Source: Shewanella sp. VB17
Lineage (GTDB): Bacteria > Pseudomonadota > Gammaproteobacteria > Enterobacterales > Shewanellaceae
Direction of reading: 5' to 3'
DNA: 64,000 nucleotides
Assembly: GCF_013248905.1 (NCBI RefSeq)
Contig: NZ_JABRVS010000001.1
Span: 3,534,001 to 3,598,000 of the forward strand
Shown here: positions 18,494-28,494 of the stretch, in pieces
Layout: each line of letters starts with the position of its first letter
Numbering within the stretch: the stretch's first letter is position 1
Made by a program: the position numbers and the translations under genes
Notes under the pieces: generated by a model
Told to the model about the DNA's origin: nothing
Seen by the model: the letters and a program-made list of their open reading frames with translations, nothing else
The model's database searches: none

Positions 18494-19789
18494 ATGAAAA
18501 ACGATCTCATCTTAGCTGGCTTGTCCGCACGTAAACATACCTTCATCTTACCACTGAACTATAGCGATCCTCAGGGAAAGAAAATCCAAATTTTTGCCAG
18601 AGAGCTCATCTCAACCAACACCGCTCCCGATACCAATGAACGTCCATTTTTAGTCTTTTTTCAAGGTGGACCGGGCTTTGGTGCCGTCAGACCTACAGCT
18701 AATTCAGGTTGGATTAAGCGTGCACTGGTAGAGTTTAGGGTACTGCTTTTAGATCAGCGAGGGACTGGACTTTCTAGCCCAATCAACCACTTAACCCTAG
18801 CCCATTTTAATTCCGAGCAACAAGCTGAATACCTATCACATTTTCGAGCTGACAATATTATTCGTGATGCAGAGGCCATACGAGCACAACTTTGCCCTGG
18901 ACAAAAATGGAGTGTTTTAGGTCAAAGCTTCGGTGGTTTCTGCGTGCTTAAATATCTCAATGATGCACCAGAGGGACTAGATGAAGCCTATATCACAGGT
19001 GGAATACCTTCCCTTACTCGTCCTGCCGATGAAGTGTATCAAGCTACCTATCAAAGAGTATTGGCTAAAAACCATGCTTTCTTTACCCGTTTCAGTGATG
19101 CACAACAGCTTGTGAGTCAACTTGCTGCGCATATTACCCATCATGAGGTACGTATCGCCACTGGCGAGCGACTCACTGTGGAAATGTTGCAACTGATAGG
19201 CATCAATATTGGTATGGAGCAAGGAGCTGAATCCGTTTATTACTTACTAGAGCATGCCTTGATAACCACCGACAATGGACCAGAGATCAATCCACTCTTT
19301 TTAGCACAGTTTTGTCAGTTACTTGATTTTAACACTCACCCTATTTTTGCGTTGTTGCACGAAAGTATATACTGCCAACACACAGCCTCAAATTGGTCTG
19401 CTCAACGTATTCGCGCTCAATATGATGAGTTCAATTACCACCAAGATAAGCCATTCTTATTTACTGGAGAGATGATTTACCCTTGGTTTTTCGAACAGTT
19501 CACTAACTTAAAACCACTCAAACAGGCTGCACATTTACTCGCCAGTAAAAGAGATTGGCCAACACTCTACAATGTAGATATTTTAGCCAACAACCACGTC
19601 CCAATTGCTGCAGCCATCTATAGCGAAGATATGTTTGTCGACATGGGCTACAGTTTAGAGAGCAGTAAACAAATCGGTCATTTAAATTACTGGTTAACTT
19701 CTGAATATGAACACAATGGGATCCGTATGGATGGTGAGTATATCTTAGATAAACTGATTGCACTCAACCGCGGTCAACAATTGCGTTAA
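18494..19789 (+). CDS. Alpha/beta hydrolase, proline iminopeptidase type (S33)
   Basis: 431 residues of an alpha/beta-hydrolase. The oxyanion segment LVFFQGGPGFGAVRP, the strand LLDQRGTGLSSP and the nucleophile elbow GQSFGGFCVLKYL (Ser near 141) are those of S33 prolyl aminopeptidases. A catalytic Asp is plausible in AAIYSEDMFVDMGY and a His in KQIGHLNYWL near the C-terminus. No signal peptide, so cytoplasmic: release of N-terminal proline or similar residues from peptides. Single-gene unit divergent from the molybdenum operon. Confidence 0.9.
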   Translation: MKNDLILAGLSARKHTFILPLNYSDPQGKKIQIFARELISTNTAPDTNERPFLVFFQGGPGFGAVRPTANSGWIKRALVEFRVLLLDQRGTGLSSPINHLTLAHFNSEQQAEYLSHFRADNIIRDAEAIRAQLCPGQKWSVLGQSFGGFCVLKYLNDAPEGLDEAYITGGIPSLTRPADEVYQATYQRVLAKNHAFFTRFSDAQQLVSQLAAHITHHEVRIATGERLTVEMLQLIGINIGMEQGAESVYYLLEHALITTDNGPEINPLFLAQFCQLLDFNTHPIFALLHESIYCQHTASNWSAQRIRAQYDEFNYHQDKPFLFTGEMIYPWFFEQFTNLKPLKQAAHLLASKRDWPTLYNVDILANNHVPIAAAIYSEDMFVDMGYSLESSKQIGHLNYWLTSEYEHNGIRMDGEYILDKLIALNRGQQLR

Positions 19790-19889
19790 GCTCAATATTA
19801 TCAACTACACTCAAGATATTATGCTTGTGCCTTAATATTTCATTATCTGATTAATATTTTTCACATGGCCTACTTAACCCAAGTTCAGG

Positions 19890-20594
19890 TTACTTACCTA
19901 GGGCTAAATAGCCATTAAGTTGTCCATTTGCCTGTTGGTTATCGCCCATAGAAGAAGCCAATTGCATTAAAGATCTCAACCCTCGCCACTGCTCCGCATC
20001 ACCTGCGCTCATCTCAACATCACCCTGTAAGAAGACATTCAATTGAGAAGACACCCTAGCAGCCTGCTGACTGATCTCTTTGCTTTGTACATTAGCCATG
20101 TTATCTAATACATTTTCAGCATCATCCAATAATTTAATCAATACCGTAGACACAGTGGTATTATCTGCAGCTGTGGCTTCAATCTCACTGCGTGTAGATT
20201 CAATAAATGTCTTCATATCATCCACTTTTCCTTGGGATTTGGGCACCTCAATTCCTTCATCCGACAAACGAGTTAATTGAGTTTGTGACAGGATGCCATC
20301 TTGATGTAATCTTTGTATCAATTGAGGTAAATCGGCACTGGTAAACTGGCCATCAGCAAAGAAATCTTGCGCCATATTGTCAATTTTCTGTGCTCGCAGT
20401 GCTCTGGATGATAAATAGACGGATCCATCTTTAATTTGCTCATTGTTCGCCGTTTTAGCCGCATCACGGGTTTGACCTAAACTCACCTTATCACTGTGTT
20501 TCCCCGCTTCTGCCTCTGCGGTATTGTTGGTATCATATTTTTCAGCAAGATTAATTTTATTCAGCTGACTGGCGGTATTGGTAATTGAATTCAT
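19890..20594 (-). CDS. Hypothetical protein with FlgM-like N-terminal motif
   Basis: About 234 residues, hydrophilic, no signal peptide or membrane helix. The N-terminal 60 residues are low-complexity and contain SDKVSLGQTRDAA, reminiscent of the DxVxLS segment common at the N-termini of flagellar and anti-sigma proteins (FlgM type). The rest is helical, with IDNMAQDFFADGQFTSADLP and QLIQRLHQDGILSQTQLTRL. The chosen ATG is at 20594; a TTG two codons upstream is possible. A CheY-like gene lies 116 bases upstream on the same strand, so joint expression is possible. I do not recognise a family. Confidence 0.65.
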   Translation of the reverse strand: MNSITNTASQLNKINLAEKYDTNNTAEAEAGKHSDKVSLGQTRDAAKTANNEQIKDGSVYLSSRALRAQKIDNMAQDFFADGQFTSADLPQLIQRLHQDGILSQTQLTRLSDEGIEVPKSQGKVDDMKTFIESTRSEIEATAADNTTVSTVLIKLLDDAENVLDNMANVQSKEISQQAARVSSQLNVFLQGDVEMSAGDAEQWRGLRSLMQLASSMGDNQQANGQLNGYLALGK

Positions 20595-20710
20595 AGTCAA
20601 ATAATCGGCAGGTTAAGAATAAGTGTATAATATAATGCATTAATCATGCCTAAACACTTGCGATTAAATACGTAATAATCCATCAACACAAACTATCACA
20701 ATAGCAGCCA

Positions 20711-21079
20711 TTAACGTAAATGAATGAGCTTTAGCACCGTAGGCAAGAGTTCATTTTGCTTAATCGGCTTAGCAAACCATCCTGTCGCCCCTGCCAATTT
20801 AGCCTCTTCCTTAAATTTAACATTACTTGCCGTTGAAACAATCAAAATGGGGATGCCGATATAAGACCCTAGTGCCCTCAGCTTTCTCGTCAATTCGATA
20901 CCATTAAGATTCGGCATATGGTAATCCGTGATCACCATATCATAATTGAGCAACTGCGCAGCTTTGTAAGCCAATGCACCATCTTCGGCTAGTTCAATCT
21001 CGAAGCCATCACTAACAAGTATTTTTCTAAACATATTGCGCATTGCCAGCTGATCATCAACGACCAATATTTTTTTCAT
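20711..21079 (-). CDS. Single-domain response regulator (CheY-like)
   Basis: 122 residues comprising one receiver domain. Acidic pair in VVDDQLAMRNMF, phosphoacceptor Asp in MVITDYHMPNLNG (near 52), Thr/Ser switch in ILIVSTAS and Lys in GWFAKPIKQNE are all present. No output domain. The FAKP segment and PxxxNG pattern are like CheY and other stand-alone receivers. Strong SD AGGAG ahead of the ATG. No kinase is adjacent; the downstream unknown protein may share its transcript. Confidence 0.93.
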   Translation of the reverse strand: MKKILVVDDQLAMRNMFRKILVSDGFEIELAEDGALAYKAAQLLNYDMVITDYHMPNLNGIELTRKLRALGSYIGIPILIVSTASNVKFKEEAKLAGATGWFAKPIKQNELLPTVLKLIHLR

Positions 21080-21298
21080 GTGATTGCTCCTAATACACCT
21101 GTCCTAAAAACCGAAAAAATTGTTGAACAATTCATTCATCAATATAGACCATAACGCACTTAAAAATAGGGCAAACAAGATCTTACTAAGCTGATTTGAG
21201 TAAGTAATTAGCTTTAGAGAGAACAAAAGAATGCATAATGACATAAAAAGACGCCCTTCTTATCATCATCTCTATGGCTCAACACGGCCAAATTAGGT

Positions 21299-21304
21299 TA
21301 TAAT
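21299..21304 (+). promoter_or_regulatory. Candidate -10 element for the DEAD-box helicase gene
   Basis: A perfect TATAAT lies about 31 bases before the TTG start of the helicase gene. No convincing -35 hexamer is found at 16-18 bases upstream, so this is a weak prediction. Confidence 0.3.
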
Positions 21305-21334
21305 CATGGGTCGAATTAATCTTGGAGCACAGCT

Positions 21335-22678
21335 TTGCTATTTACCGAATTTTCCCTAGACACGCGCCTGTTGCAGAGTCTCGATCATATGGGGATAACC
21401 ACGCCTACTGAGATTCAAGAGAAAGCGATCCCCGTCGGTCTATCAGGAAAAGACCTGATGGCATCATCAAAAACAGGCTCAGGTAAAACGTTAGCCTTTT
21501 TATTACCGGCAATGCAGAGAATCATTTCAACTAGAGCCTTAAGTAAACGTGATCCAAGAGTGTTAATTTTATTGCCTACCCGTGAGCTTGCTAATCAAGT
21601 GTATAGTCAGCTACGTCTATTAGTGGCTAACACCCAATATAAGGCCATTAAAATCCTCGGTGGTGAGAACTTTAATGATCAAGCAAAAGCCCTGACTAGA
21701 GATCCACATTTCGTTGTCGCAACACCAGGCCGTCTTGCGGATCATTTAGCCCAACACAACTTACATCTCAATGGGTTAGAGCTGCTAATTTTAGATGAAG
21801 CAGATCGTATGCTGGACTTGGGCTTTACAGCACAATTAAAAGCAATCAACACTGCTGCGGATCATAAACGTCGTCAAACCTTAATGTTTTCAGCGACCCT
21901 AGATCATACTGAAATCAATGATATTGCTGCTGAGCTGCTCAACGATCCTAAACATGTGGCTATCGGGGCCAGCAATGTTGAAAACCAAGACATTACTCAG
22001 AAAATTTATTTATGTGACCACCTTGATCACAAAGAGGCCTTGCTACTTAATATTCTTAAGCAAGGCCAGCATAAACAAATCATTATTTTTACTGCAACGC
22101 GCCAAGACACAGAACGTTTAGCAAATAAATTAACCGAAGACGGTTTTAATACCGCCTCACTCAGTGGCGATTTGAATCAAAATGCCCGTAATCAAATCAT
22201 GGATCAGTTTAGCCGTGGCATACAAGATGTCTTAGTCACGACCGATGTGGCCTCTCGTGGACTCGATTTACTCAATGTTTCCTTGGTCATTAATTTTGAC
22301 ATGCCTAAACTCGCCGAAGAATATATTCACAGAATTGGTCGTACTGCACGTGCTGGCGCTAAAGGCGATGCCGTCTCCTTAGTCGGGCCGAAAGATTGGG
22401 TAAGTTTTAAACAAGTCCAACAATTTTTAAATAAGACCTTCGAATTGAGTGTTATTGATGGCCTTAAAGGCAAGTTTGCTGGGCTAAAAGATAAACCTAA
22501 AACAGGCAAGAAAACGCCAAATAAAACCAAACGTACTAAAGTCAGTGCCAGCCAGAAACAAAATCAACCTAAAGCCAAAATCGCGAAAGATAAACGCTTT
22601 ATCACGGGCATTGATGTCGGTGATGCGCCTATGCTAAGAAAGAAAAAATCAACACTTCAGGAAACCCCGGAAGATTAA
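21335..22678 (+). CDS. DEAD-box ATP-dependent RNA helicase
   Basis: 447 residues carrying all helicase motifs: Q motif TPTEIQEKAIPV, Walker A ASSKTGSGKT, PTRELANQV, TPGRLADHL, DEAD, SAT, and in the second RecA domain VTTDVASRGLD and YIHRIGRTARAG. The tail after about residue 385 is lysine-rich and disordered, typical of RhlE/SrmB-like proteins that act on rRNA or mRNA. It appears to begin with TTG, 8 nt after TTGGAG; the only nearby ATG is in another frame. Which E. coli helicase it equals cannot be settled by eye. Confidence 0.94.
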   Translation: MLFTEFSLDTRLLQSLDHMGITTPTEIQEKAIPVGLSGKDLMASSKTGSGKTLAFLLPAMQRIISTRALSKRDPRVLILLPTRELANQVYSQLRLLVANTQYKAIKILGGENFNDQAKALTRDPHFVVATPGRLADHLAQHNLHLNGLELLILDEADRMLDLGFTAQLKAINTAADHKRRQTLMFSATLDHTEINDIAAELLNDPKHVAIGASNVENQDITQKIYLCDHLDHKEALLLNILKQGQHKQIIIFTATRQDTERLANKLTEDGFNTASLSGDLNQNARNQIMDQFSRGIQDVLVTTDVASRGLDLLNVSLVINFDMPKLAEEYIHRIGRTARAGAKGDAVSLVGPKDWVSFKQVQQFLNKTFELSVIDGLKGKFAGLKDKPKTGKKTPNKTKRTKVSASQKQNQPKAKIAKDKRFITGIDVGDAPMLRKKKSTLQETPED

Positions 22679-22719
22679 TCTATTTACATCTAAACGCTGA
22701 TCCTAATTAGGTTTCACTG

Positions 22720-22725
22720 TATAAT
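22720..22725 (+). promoter_or_regulatory. Candidate -10 element for DUF3010 gene
   Basis: TATAAT about 30 bases before the ATG at 22757, with only a weak -35 candidate (CTGATC) 17 bases upstream. Placement fits a promoter between the helicase stop and the DUF3010 gene. Confidence 0.35.
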
Positions 22726-22756
22726 ACGCATAATATTGTTTTTTTTAAGGTGTAAC

Positions 22757-23203
22757 ATGAGAGTTTGTGGCGTTGAATTGAAAGGTGGCGAAGCCATTAT
22801 CTGCTTGTTGAGCTATGAAGGTGACACTTTTAACGTACCTGATTGCCGCCAACAATCATTTGTTATTTCACACTCAGAATCTACCGATTCTATTCGTGAT
22901 TTTAATTTTGCATTCAGTAAATTAATGCAAGACTATCACGTCGACAAAGTTGTGATTATTGCCAGAGAGCAGAAAGGTAAATTAGCAGGCAGTGCGACCA
23001 GCTTTAAAGCTGAAGCCGTTATACAGTTGCTTGAACTGCCAGTGATATTAATGTCACCGGTCACCGTTAAAGAACGCTTAAAGCGTAATCCACCTCAGGT
23101 CGATTTTGAAGGATTAGGACTTAAGCGTTTCCAGCAGCCTGCTTTTGATGTGGCTTATGCTTATCACAATCAACATATCTTCAATATTTGGGATAATGAA
23201 TAA
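22757..23203 (+). CDS. DUF3010 family protein
   Basis: About 148 residues beginning MRVCGVELKGGEAIICLL, matching the DUF3010 family of Vibrio/Shewanella-type bacteria. The fold pattern (VCGVELKG strand, later VVIIAREQKGKLAGSATSFKAEA) suggests an RNase H/RuvC-like core, although no activity is known to me. Start at 22757 chosen because AAGGTG precedes it; an upstream GTG-type extension encodes an unrelated MFFLRC segment. Cytoplasmic. A strong hairpin follows. Confidence 0.86.
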   Translation: MRVCGVELKGGEAIICLLSYEGDTFNVPDCRQQSFVISHSESTDSIRDFNFAFSKLMQDYHVDKVVIIAREQKGKLAGSATSFKAEAVIQLLELPVILMSPVTVKERLKRNPPQVDFEGLGLKRFQQPAFDVAYAYHNQHIFNIWDNE

Positions 23204-23213
23204 ATACCAACCA

Positions 23214-23237
23214 CGAACGTAGCATCTGCTACGTTCG
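23214..23237 (+). terminator. Rho-independent-type hairpin after DUF3010 gene
   Basis: CGAACGTAGCA and TGCTACGTTCG are exact reverse complements separated by TC (effective loop of four), followed by ACATTTTCCC. It starts 10 bases after the stop codon, so it probably ends the DUF3010 transcript, although the T run is short. Confidence 0.6.
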
Positions 23238-23268
23238 ACATTTTCCCTAGCAAGAATACCACTCTATT

Positions 23269-23775
23269 ATGACGCCACTAAAATACATTGCTGGCTATCA
23301 GCAAGAAATACAAGATCAAGTTGCCAGCCTACTTAGCAGTGGTAAACTGAAAAATGTGTTACTTAATCGCTATCCTAACACCCATGACATTCGCACTGAC
23401 AAAGCCCTGTACGACTATACGATGGCGATTAAGAATCAATATTTACGTAAGTCACAACCTGTGGCAAAAATCCTCTTCGATGATAAAATTAGCCTGAGTC
23501 ATCAAGCGCTGGGTTTGCACTCTTATGTCTCGCGTGTACAGGGAAATAAAACCAAAGCCAAAAATGAAATCCGCATATCATCACGATTAAAGCGAGTACC
23601 AGAGCCATTTCTTCGTATGCTCGTCGTCCATGAACTCGCCCATCTGAAAGAAAAAGATCATAACAAAGCCTTCTACCAACTTTGTTGCCACATGGAAGCG
23701 GATTACCATCAACTGGAATTCGACTTGCGCCTACTCTTAACTCAAATCGACCACGACTCAAACCCTTATGACTAA
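23269..23775 (+). CDS. YgjP-like (DUF45) zinc metallopeptidase
   Basis: 168 residues. The C-terminal part has VVHELAHLKEKDHNKAFYQL, the HExxH-like zinc site (HELAH plus downstream His of DHNKAF) of the YgjP/WLM-type metalloprotease family (PF01863), followed by CCHMEADYHQLEFDL. The central SYVSRVQGNKTKAKNEIRIS strand pair also fits. Cytoplasmic; substrate unknown. No good ribosome-binding site is visible before the ATG. It is the last plus-strand gene of the small helicase-DUF3010-YgjP run. Confidence 0.88.
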   Translation: MTPLKYIAGYQQEIQDQVASLLSSGKLKNVLLNRYPNTHDIRTDKALYDYTMAIKNQYLRKSQPVAKILFDDKISLSHQALGLHSYVSRVQGNKTKAKNEIRISSRLKRVPEPFLRMLVVHELAHLKEKDHNKAFYQLCCHMEADYHQLEFDLRLLLTQIDHDSNPYD

Positions 23776-23830
23776 TCACACAACACATGTCGCTAACGTT
23801 TAATTGTTAATCCAAATATTGCATTGATTT

Positions 23831-25144
23831 TTAGGTCTGCCCCATCATCATTTGTCTCACCTTAACTAACTGTTGGAACTCGCTCATCTCCTTCTTCGAT
23901 AACTGACTCGCCAGTGGAATGTTCGCTTTCATAGGATTAACCGGACGCCCATTGACATGAAACTCATAGTGTAGGTGAGGCCCTGTCACTCGCCCTGAAT
24001 TACCGGATAGCGCAATCACTTGACCCCGGCTTACTCGTTGTCCCTTATGCACTAATGCTTTAGAAAGATGAAGGTAACGAGTACGATATTTATTGCCATG
24101 ATCGATCACCACATAGGTACCAGCAAACCTATGCTTAGTCACCAGTGATACGACGCCATCACCAGGAGCCACCACTGGTGTCCCTGTTGGAGTCGCAAAA
24201 TCAGTGCCGTTATGTGGTGCCGTTCTCCCCGTCACTGGATGATGACGATATCGGTCAAAGCTGGAGCTAATACGATAATTTTTCTGTAGAGGTATACGCT
24301 GAAAAGCCCGTGACAAGCTGCGACCTTGCTCATCGTAAAAATTACCATCGCTATTTTGATAAGCATTAATATCGTTGCGACCGCGATGTATCGTGACCGC
24401 GATAATGTCACTGGCTCCAGTCGCATTTCCTTCGATAAACTGCTCATTCATCAAGACTGAAAAGGTATCTCCAGCCCTAAGATCTCGAGCAAAATTGAGC
24501 TTTTCTTTGAGTAACGACTCAACACGCTGTATTTCTGCCGCACTTAATCCGGCTTTTTTCGCTGACACATAGAAAGAACCATGGATCTCACCTGACACAG
24601 CACGATTCTGCCAAACTCCATCATGATGAAACTCTTCAACGTTATAATCGCCATCATCAAAACGGCTAAAAGTCACTTGCCGAGCAGCAGAAAAATACAG
24701 TTCTAATTTTTGTAATTCCCCTTTATCATTCAGCCAGAAGCTAATTTTATTCCCTGGCTTAAGTGTATCCAGTGCCAAAACATCCAGATCGACTTCTAAC
24801 ACACGATACATGGTTTTCTGATCAACGCCAGCATCAGCAAACAGATCACTTAATGTGTCTCCAGAAGCAACTTCTTTGACGTAATCAGGCTGATTAATGA
24901 AGATGTCCATAGGCGCCGAGGGCGTCAATTTTACCAGTAATGCTTCAATATCCAGATCAATGGGAATGCGTTGCGACAAAGATACTGGCTGATTGGGCCA
25001 TAAAATAACGGCCCCAATCATTAACCCCGCTCCTAATATGATTTTTTTATGAAAATTAGATTTTGTTAACATAAATAATGCCTGATAATTAAACGTTGGC
25101 ATTTTAAAAAATGATAATTTACGTGTATACAACTTTAACCCCAC
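23831..25144 (-). CDS. M23 peptidoglycan endopeptidase (MepM-like)
   Basis: 437 residues as given, anchored by an N-terminal TM helix (KIILGAGLMIGAVILWP), followed by a periplasmic OapA/LysM-like region (YVKEVASGDTLSDLFADAGV) and a C-terminal LytM/M23 domain with HNGTDFATPTGTPVVAPGDG and GRVTGPHLHYEFHVNG (zinc ligands and HxH). All catalytic residues look present. It cleaves D,D-crosslinks in peptidoglycan as in E. coli MepM (440 aa). The start is uncertain: GTG at 25144, ATG at 25102 or ATG at 25072; none has a strong SD, and the 25102 start gives the usual length before the TM. Confidence 0.9.
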   Translation of the reverse strand: MGLKLYTRKLSFFKMPTFNYQALFMLTKSNFHKKIILGAGLMIGAVILWPNQPVSLSQRIPIDLDIEALLVKLTPSAPMDIFINQPDYVKEVASGDTLSDLFADAGVDQKTMYRVLEVDLDVLALDTLKPGNKISFWLNDKGELQKLELYFSAARQVTFSRFDDGDYNVEEFHHDGVWQNRAVSGEIHGSFYVSAKKAGLSAAEIQRVESLLKEKLNFARDLRAGDTFSVLMNEQFIEGNATGASDIIAVTIHRGRNDINAYQNSDGNFYDEQGRSLSRAFQRIPLQKNYRISSSFDRYRHHPVTGRTAPHNGTDFATPTGTPVVAPGDGVVSLVTKHRFAGTYVVIDHGNKYRTRYLHLSKALVHKGQRVSRGQVIALSGNSGRVTGPHLHYEFHVNGRPVNPMKANIPLASQLSKKEMSEFQQLVKVRQMMMGQT

Positions 25145-25437
25145 CTACTTTTATTATATTTTACATCTCACTCAAATCACATAAAAAATCAGTCATATTG
25201 ATAGCAAAAATAGAGTCTAAATGATAACAACTTTTTATTGTTTAATGACTAATGTGCTTTAATTACAAATATAAACTTTTGAAATGATTACTTTTATAAA
25301 TTATACCTGTGGATTAATTTATATCAAACAAATCCACTTTCTGTATCCCCAAATATGCTTAAATCACTATTGATGTACGGAGTATCATAATACATATTGG
25401 TCACGATACTGCGAACAAGTCATTGTTATGAACATTG

Positions 25438-28400
25438 TTATGGAAGGACAATAGCGGTCTGACTGCCATTGGCTGTGCTAATAATGTCAATCCGAGTCCC
25501 TATCTGCTCTTTCATCTCAGAGACATGTGAGATAACCCCAATCATGCGACCTGAAGATTGCAGATCCATCAAGGTGCGGATGGCTAAATCTAGGGAGTCT
25601 TGATCTAAACTGCCAAAGCCTTCATCGATAAACAGGGTGTCGAGCTTAATGCCCCCAGCATAAGCTTGTACTACATCAGATAGTCCCAGCGCCATTGACA
25701 ATGCAGCCATAAAACTTTCGCCACCGCTTAGCGTTGCCACAGGCCGCACTTTAGAGGTGTAAGCATCTTCCACTTCCAACTCAAGCCCCGAAGCTTTATT
25801 GCCTTTGGCTCTATTTTCCTTGCGGATCAGTCGGTAACGACCTTTACTCATCAACTGTAAACGCTGACTGGCTTCGAGCAGCACATCATCAAGCAGTACG
25901 CTCAATACAAAGCGTTGTAAGCTTATTTTGTTACCCGTTTGGCCATTAGCCACATCAGCTAAGGTGCCGATAATGGCGTATTTAGCCTCTAATTTTTGGG
26001 CATCTGCATCCGCCTCTTGCAGTTGCTTTTGGATCTGGGTCAACTGAGAGACCCTAGTGTGTAAATGTTGCCATTGCAGTTCAGCTTCGCGTTGCTCTGT
26101 CTGAGTTATCACTAAACGTGCCTCAACATCGCTCAGCTCAGGTTTAACGTGTGCTGATAATTTATCATTCAGTTGTGTTAGTGACGTTCTATTGGCCACA
26201 CACGCCTGTTGATAAGCGGCTATTTCATCCGTTATCAAGGTGACATCTTCATTCGATAACAGCGCTTGCGCTAACGCCTGCTGATCATCAAAGTCTGCTG
26301 CAGACAAGTGCAAATTAAGTTCAGCTTGCGCCTTCTCGCTGTGTTCTTTTGCCTGAGTTAAGCTTAATTGAGCCGCAGCTAAACCCGCAGTATGCGCAGC
26401 ATCTTGTTCAAGCGCTTGTGTGTGAGATTGCCGGATCGTGTTTATCATTTGCTGCAGGCTCGCTAGGTGAGCCGACGTCTGGCTTATGGCACCATTGAGC
26501 ACATCTAAGCAGCGATATTGTTCAGGTATGGTGACTGAAACTTGTTCTAATTGACCTTCAAGAGACGCGACACGAGTCTGCAATGTTTGAAATAAAGCGC
26601 GATCGACCTCTAGTTGATGTTGTAGCTCCCTCTCCTTTGACTGCCAGTGTTGTATTTGCTGCCTAAGCTCAGTAAGCGCTAAAACAGCCTGATTAGCCTG
26701 ATTAACGTTCAATTGCAGTTGGTGCTGATGAGCATGTAACGAGGCCAAAGGATGCGCAGCCCATTCTCCAAGTCTGTGCTGATAATCATCACTTAGCGTC
26801 ACTTGCTCCAGTCGCTGTGCTGTCAACCCTTTATAATCAGCAATCATTTGATTTAATAAAGACTTTGCTATTTCACAAGTCTGTTTACTTAATGCTAAAT
26901 CGGCTTCTGATGGTACAAATTGCTCACTTTCGGCAGGATATGGATGTTCAGCACTACCACAGACAGGGCAAGGCTCTCCGGGGGTCAACTTTTGTGCCAA
27001 TACATTCGCTTGCCCGCGATGCCAGATCAGCTGCAATTGATCATACGCATTTTCTTTGTCTTTGGCATCGACACGAAGCTGCTTGCCTTTTTCCTCAGCT
27101 TGTTTCAATGCATCATCCGTTTGCTGAACATGCGTACTAGCAACCTGCCATTGTAGATAACGCTCAACAGTGTCAGTGTGAGCCGTCAATGCCTGCTGTG
27201 CATTGACCTGCTGAGCAGAATGCTGCTCGAGTTGAGGGATTTTCAGCTCTGCCGCTTGTTTATTCGCTGATAAACTTGCTAATGCCGCTTTCCCTTTAAG
27301 GCCCACTTCTTTGGCCTGCTCAAGATTGAGATTTGCTTGGGTAAACTCTGCTTGCAGATGAGCCAGCCCCTGAAGTTGTGGGAGCAACTGAGTCAGTCTC
27401 ATCTCTTCGCTCTGAGCTTGTTGCAATTGGCAGTCTAACTCGTCCAAGGTACAACACTTTTCAAGGCTAACACTCAGTGCTTGCTCACTCAGATGTTTAT
27501 TGGTTTGCACCTCAATAAATCTATTATTCGCTTGAGTAAGCTCATACTCACGCGCTTGTGATACCTCCAGCACAGGCTTTATTTGTTGTGCTTTTTGATT
27601 ATTGTCAACTTGATATTGGCGCTGTTCAATGGCCGTCTTCTGCTCCATCAACAATGCAGCGGCTTGGTTTAATTTAGCTTGGGCTGCAAAATCACTGAGA
27701 AGTAATTTCGTTGATTCATATTGCTTATTCATCTCAATCAGTGCCGATGTCGCCTGATCTTTACGTGCTGAAGCGTAAGAGAGCTTAGGTGATACTTCTA
27801 TCAACTCTGCACTGAGCGCTTCATCTGAACTCAATTCAACACTTTGAAGTATGCCATCACGTTTATTACGGCCATCTCGTACTTCATGACGAATACTTGA
27901 GGCTTGAAGTTTTAATTTATCTTCAATTTTGCGATAGATTTGGGTCTGAAACAGTTGGCTAAATATCTTTTCTCTGTCTTTAGAATCCACCATCAATAGC
28001 TCACGAAACTTACCCTGTGGCAGTACCATCACTTGGCGAAACTGATCGGCATCAAGGCCTGTTAGCGCTTCAATTTCTGCGGTTGCCTCTGACACCTTAC
28101 TCGCCACCAGCAGGTGCTCACAACCCGCTTTATCTACTCGATATAACTGGGCTTCTGGTTTTTGCACCGTAAACCCTTCGCCACTTTTTTTAACCCTATT
28201 TTGCTCTGGCACTCGGCGAATACGGTACTCCATATCACCTAAGCTAAACGTAAAGGAAATCTCTGTCAGCAGATCATCATCAGCTGCATCGCAGCGCATC
28301 TGACTGCCTTCACGTTCATCACCGGTGGTTTTACCATAAAGCGCAAAACAAATAGCATCGAGAATGGTGGTTTTTCCAGCGCCTGTAGGGCCATTAATTA

Positions 28401-28494
28401 AAAACAACGCATTGCTACTAAGCACAGAAAAATCGGTGATTTGCTTGGATGCAAATGGGCCAAAAGCGGATATGTCTAACCTAAGCGGCCTCAT
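25438..28494 (-). CDS. sbcC: Exonuclease subunit SbcC
   Basis: 1018 residues: SMC-like ATPase of the SbcCD (Rad50/Mre11) nuclease that cuts hairpins and DNA ends. N-terminal Walker A GPTGAGKTTILDAICFALYG (near 35-54), long coiled-coil arms, zinc hook PCPVCGSAEHP (near 510), C-terminal signature LSGGESFMAALSMALGLSD and Walker B LDTLFIDEGFGSLD. Length is close to E. coli SbcC (1048). Its ATG overlaps the sbcD stop by four bases (ATGA), so the two are coupled. Confidence 0.96.
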   Translation of the reverse strand: MRPLRLDISAFGPFASKQITDFSVLSSNALFLINGPTGAGKTTILDAICFALYGKTTGDEREGSQMRCDAADDDLLTEISFTFSLGDMEYRIRRVPEQNRVKKSGEGFTVQKPEAQLYRVDKAGCEHLLVASKVSEATAEIEALTGLDADQFRQVMVLPQGKFRELLMVDSKDREKIFSQLFQTQIYRKIEDKLKLQASSIRHEVRDGRNKRDGILQSVELSSDEALSAELIEVSPKLSYASARKDQATSALIEMNKQYESTKLLLSDFAAQAKLNQAAALLMEQKTAIEQRQYQVDNNQKAQQIKPVLEVSQAREYELTQANNRFIEVQTNKHLSEQALSVSLEKCCTLDELDCQLQQAQSEEMRLTQLLPQLQGLAHLQAEFTQANLNLEQAKEVGLKGKAALASLSANKQAAELKIPQLEQHSAQQVNAQQALTAHTDTVERYLQWQVASTHVQQTDDALKQAEEKGKQLRVDAKDKENAYDQLQLIWHRGQANVLAQKLTPGEPCPVCGSAEHPYPAESEQFVPSEADLALSKQTCEIAKSLLNQMIADYKGLTAQRLEQVTLSDDYQHRLGEWAAHPLASLHAHQHQLQLNVNQANQAVLALTELRQQIQHWQSKERELQHQLEVDRALFQTLQTRVASLEGQLEQVSVTIPEQYRCLDVLNGAISQTSAHLASLQQMINTIRQSHTQALEQDAAHTAGLAAAQLSLTQAKEHSEKAQAELNLHLSAADFDDQQALAQALLSNEDVTLITDEIAAYQQACVANRTSLTQLNDKLSAHVKPELSDVEARLVITQTEQREAELQWQHLHTRVSQLTQIQKQLQEADADAQKLEAKYAIIGTLADVANGQTGNKISLQRFVLSVLLDDVLLEASQRLQLMSKGRYRLIRKENRAKGNKASGLELEVEDAYTSKVRPVATLSGGESFMAALSMALGLSDVVQAYAGGIKLDTLFIDEGFGSLDQDSLDLAIRTLMDLQSSGRMIGVISHVSEMKEQIGTRIDIISTANGSQTAIVLP

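Noticed and set aside
23489..23788. Minus-strand open frame opposite the YgjP-like gene
   Set aside because: Shadow of the real metallopeptidase gene with no ribosome-binding site.
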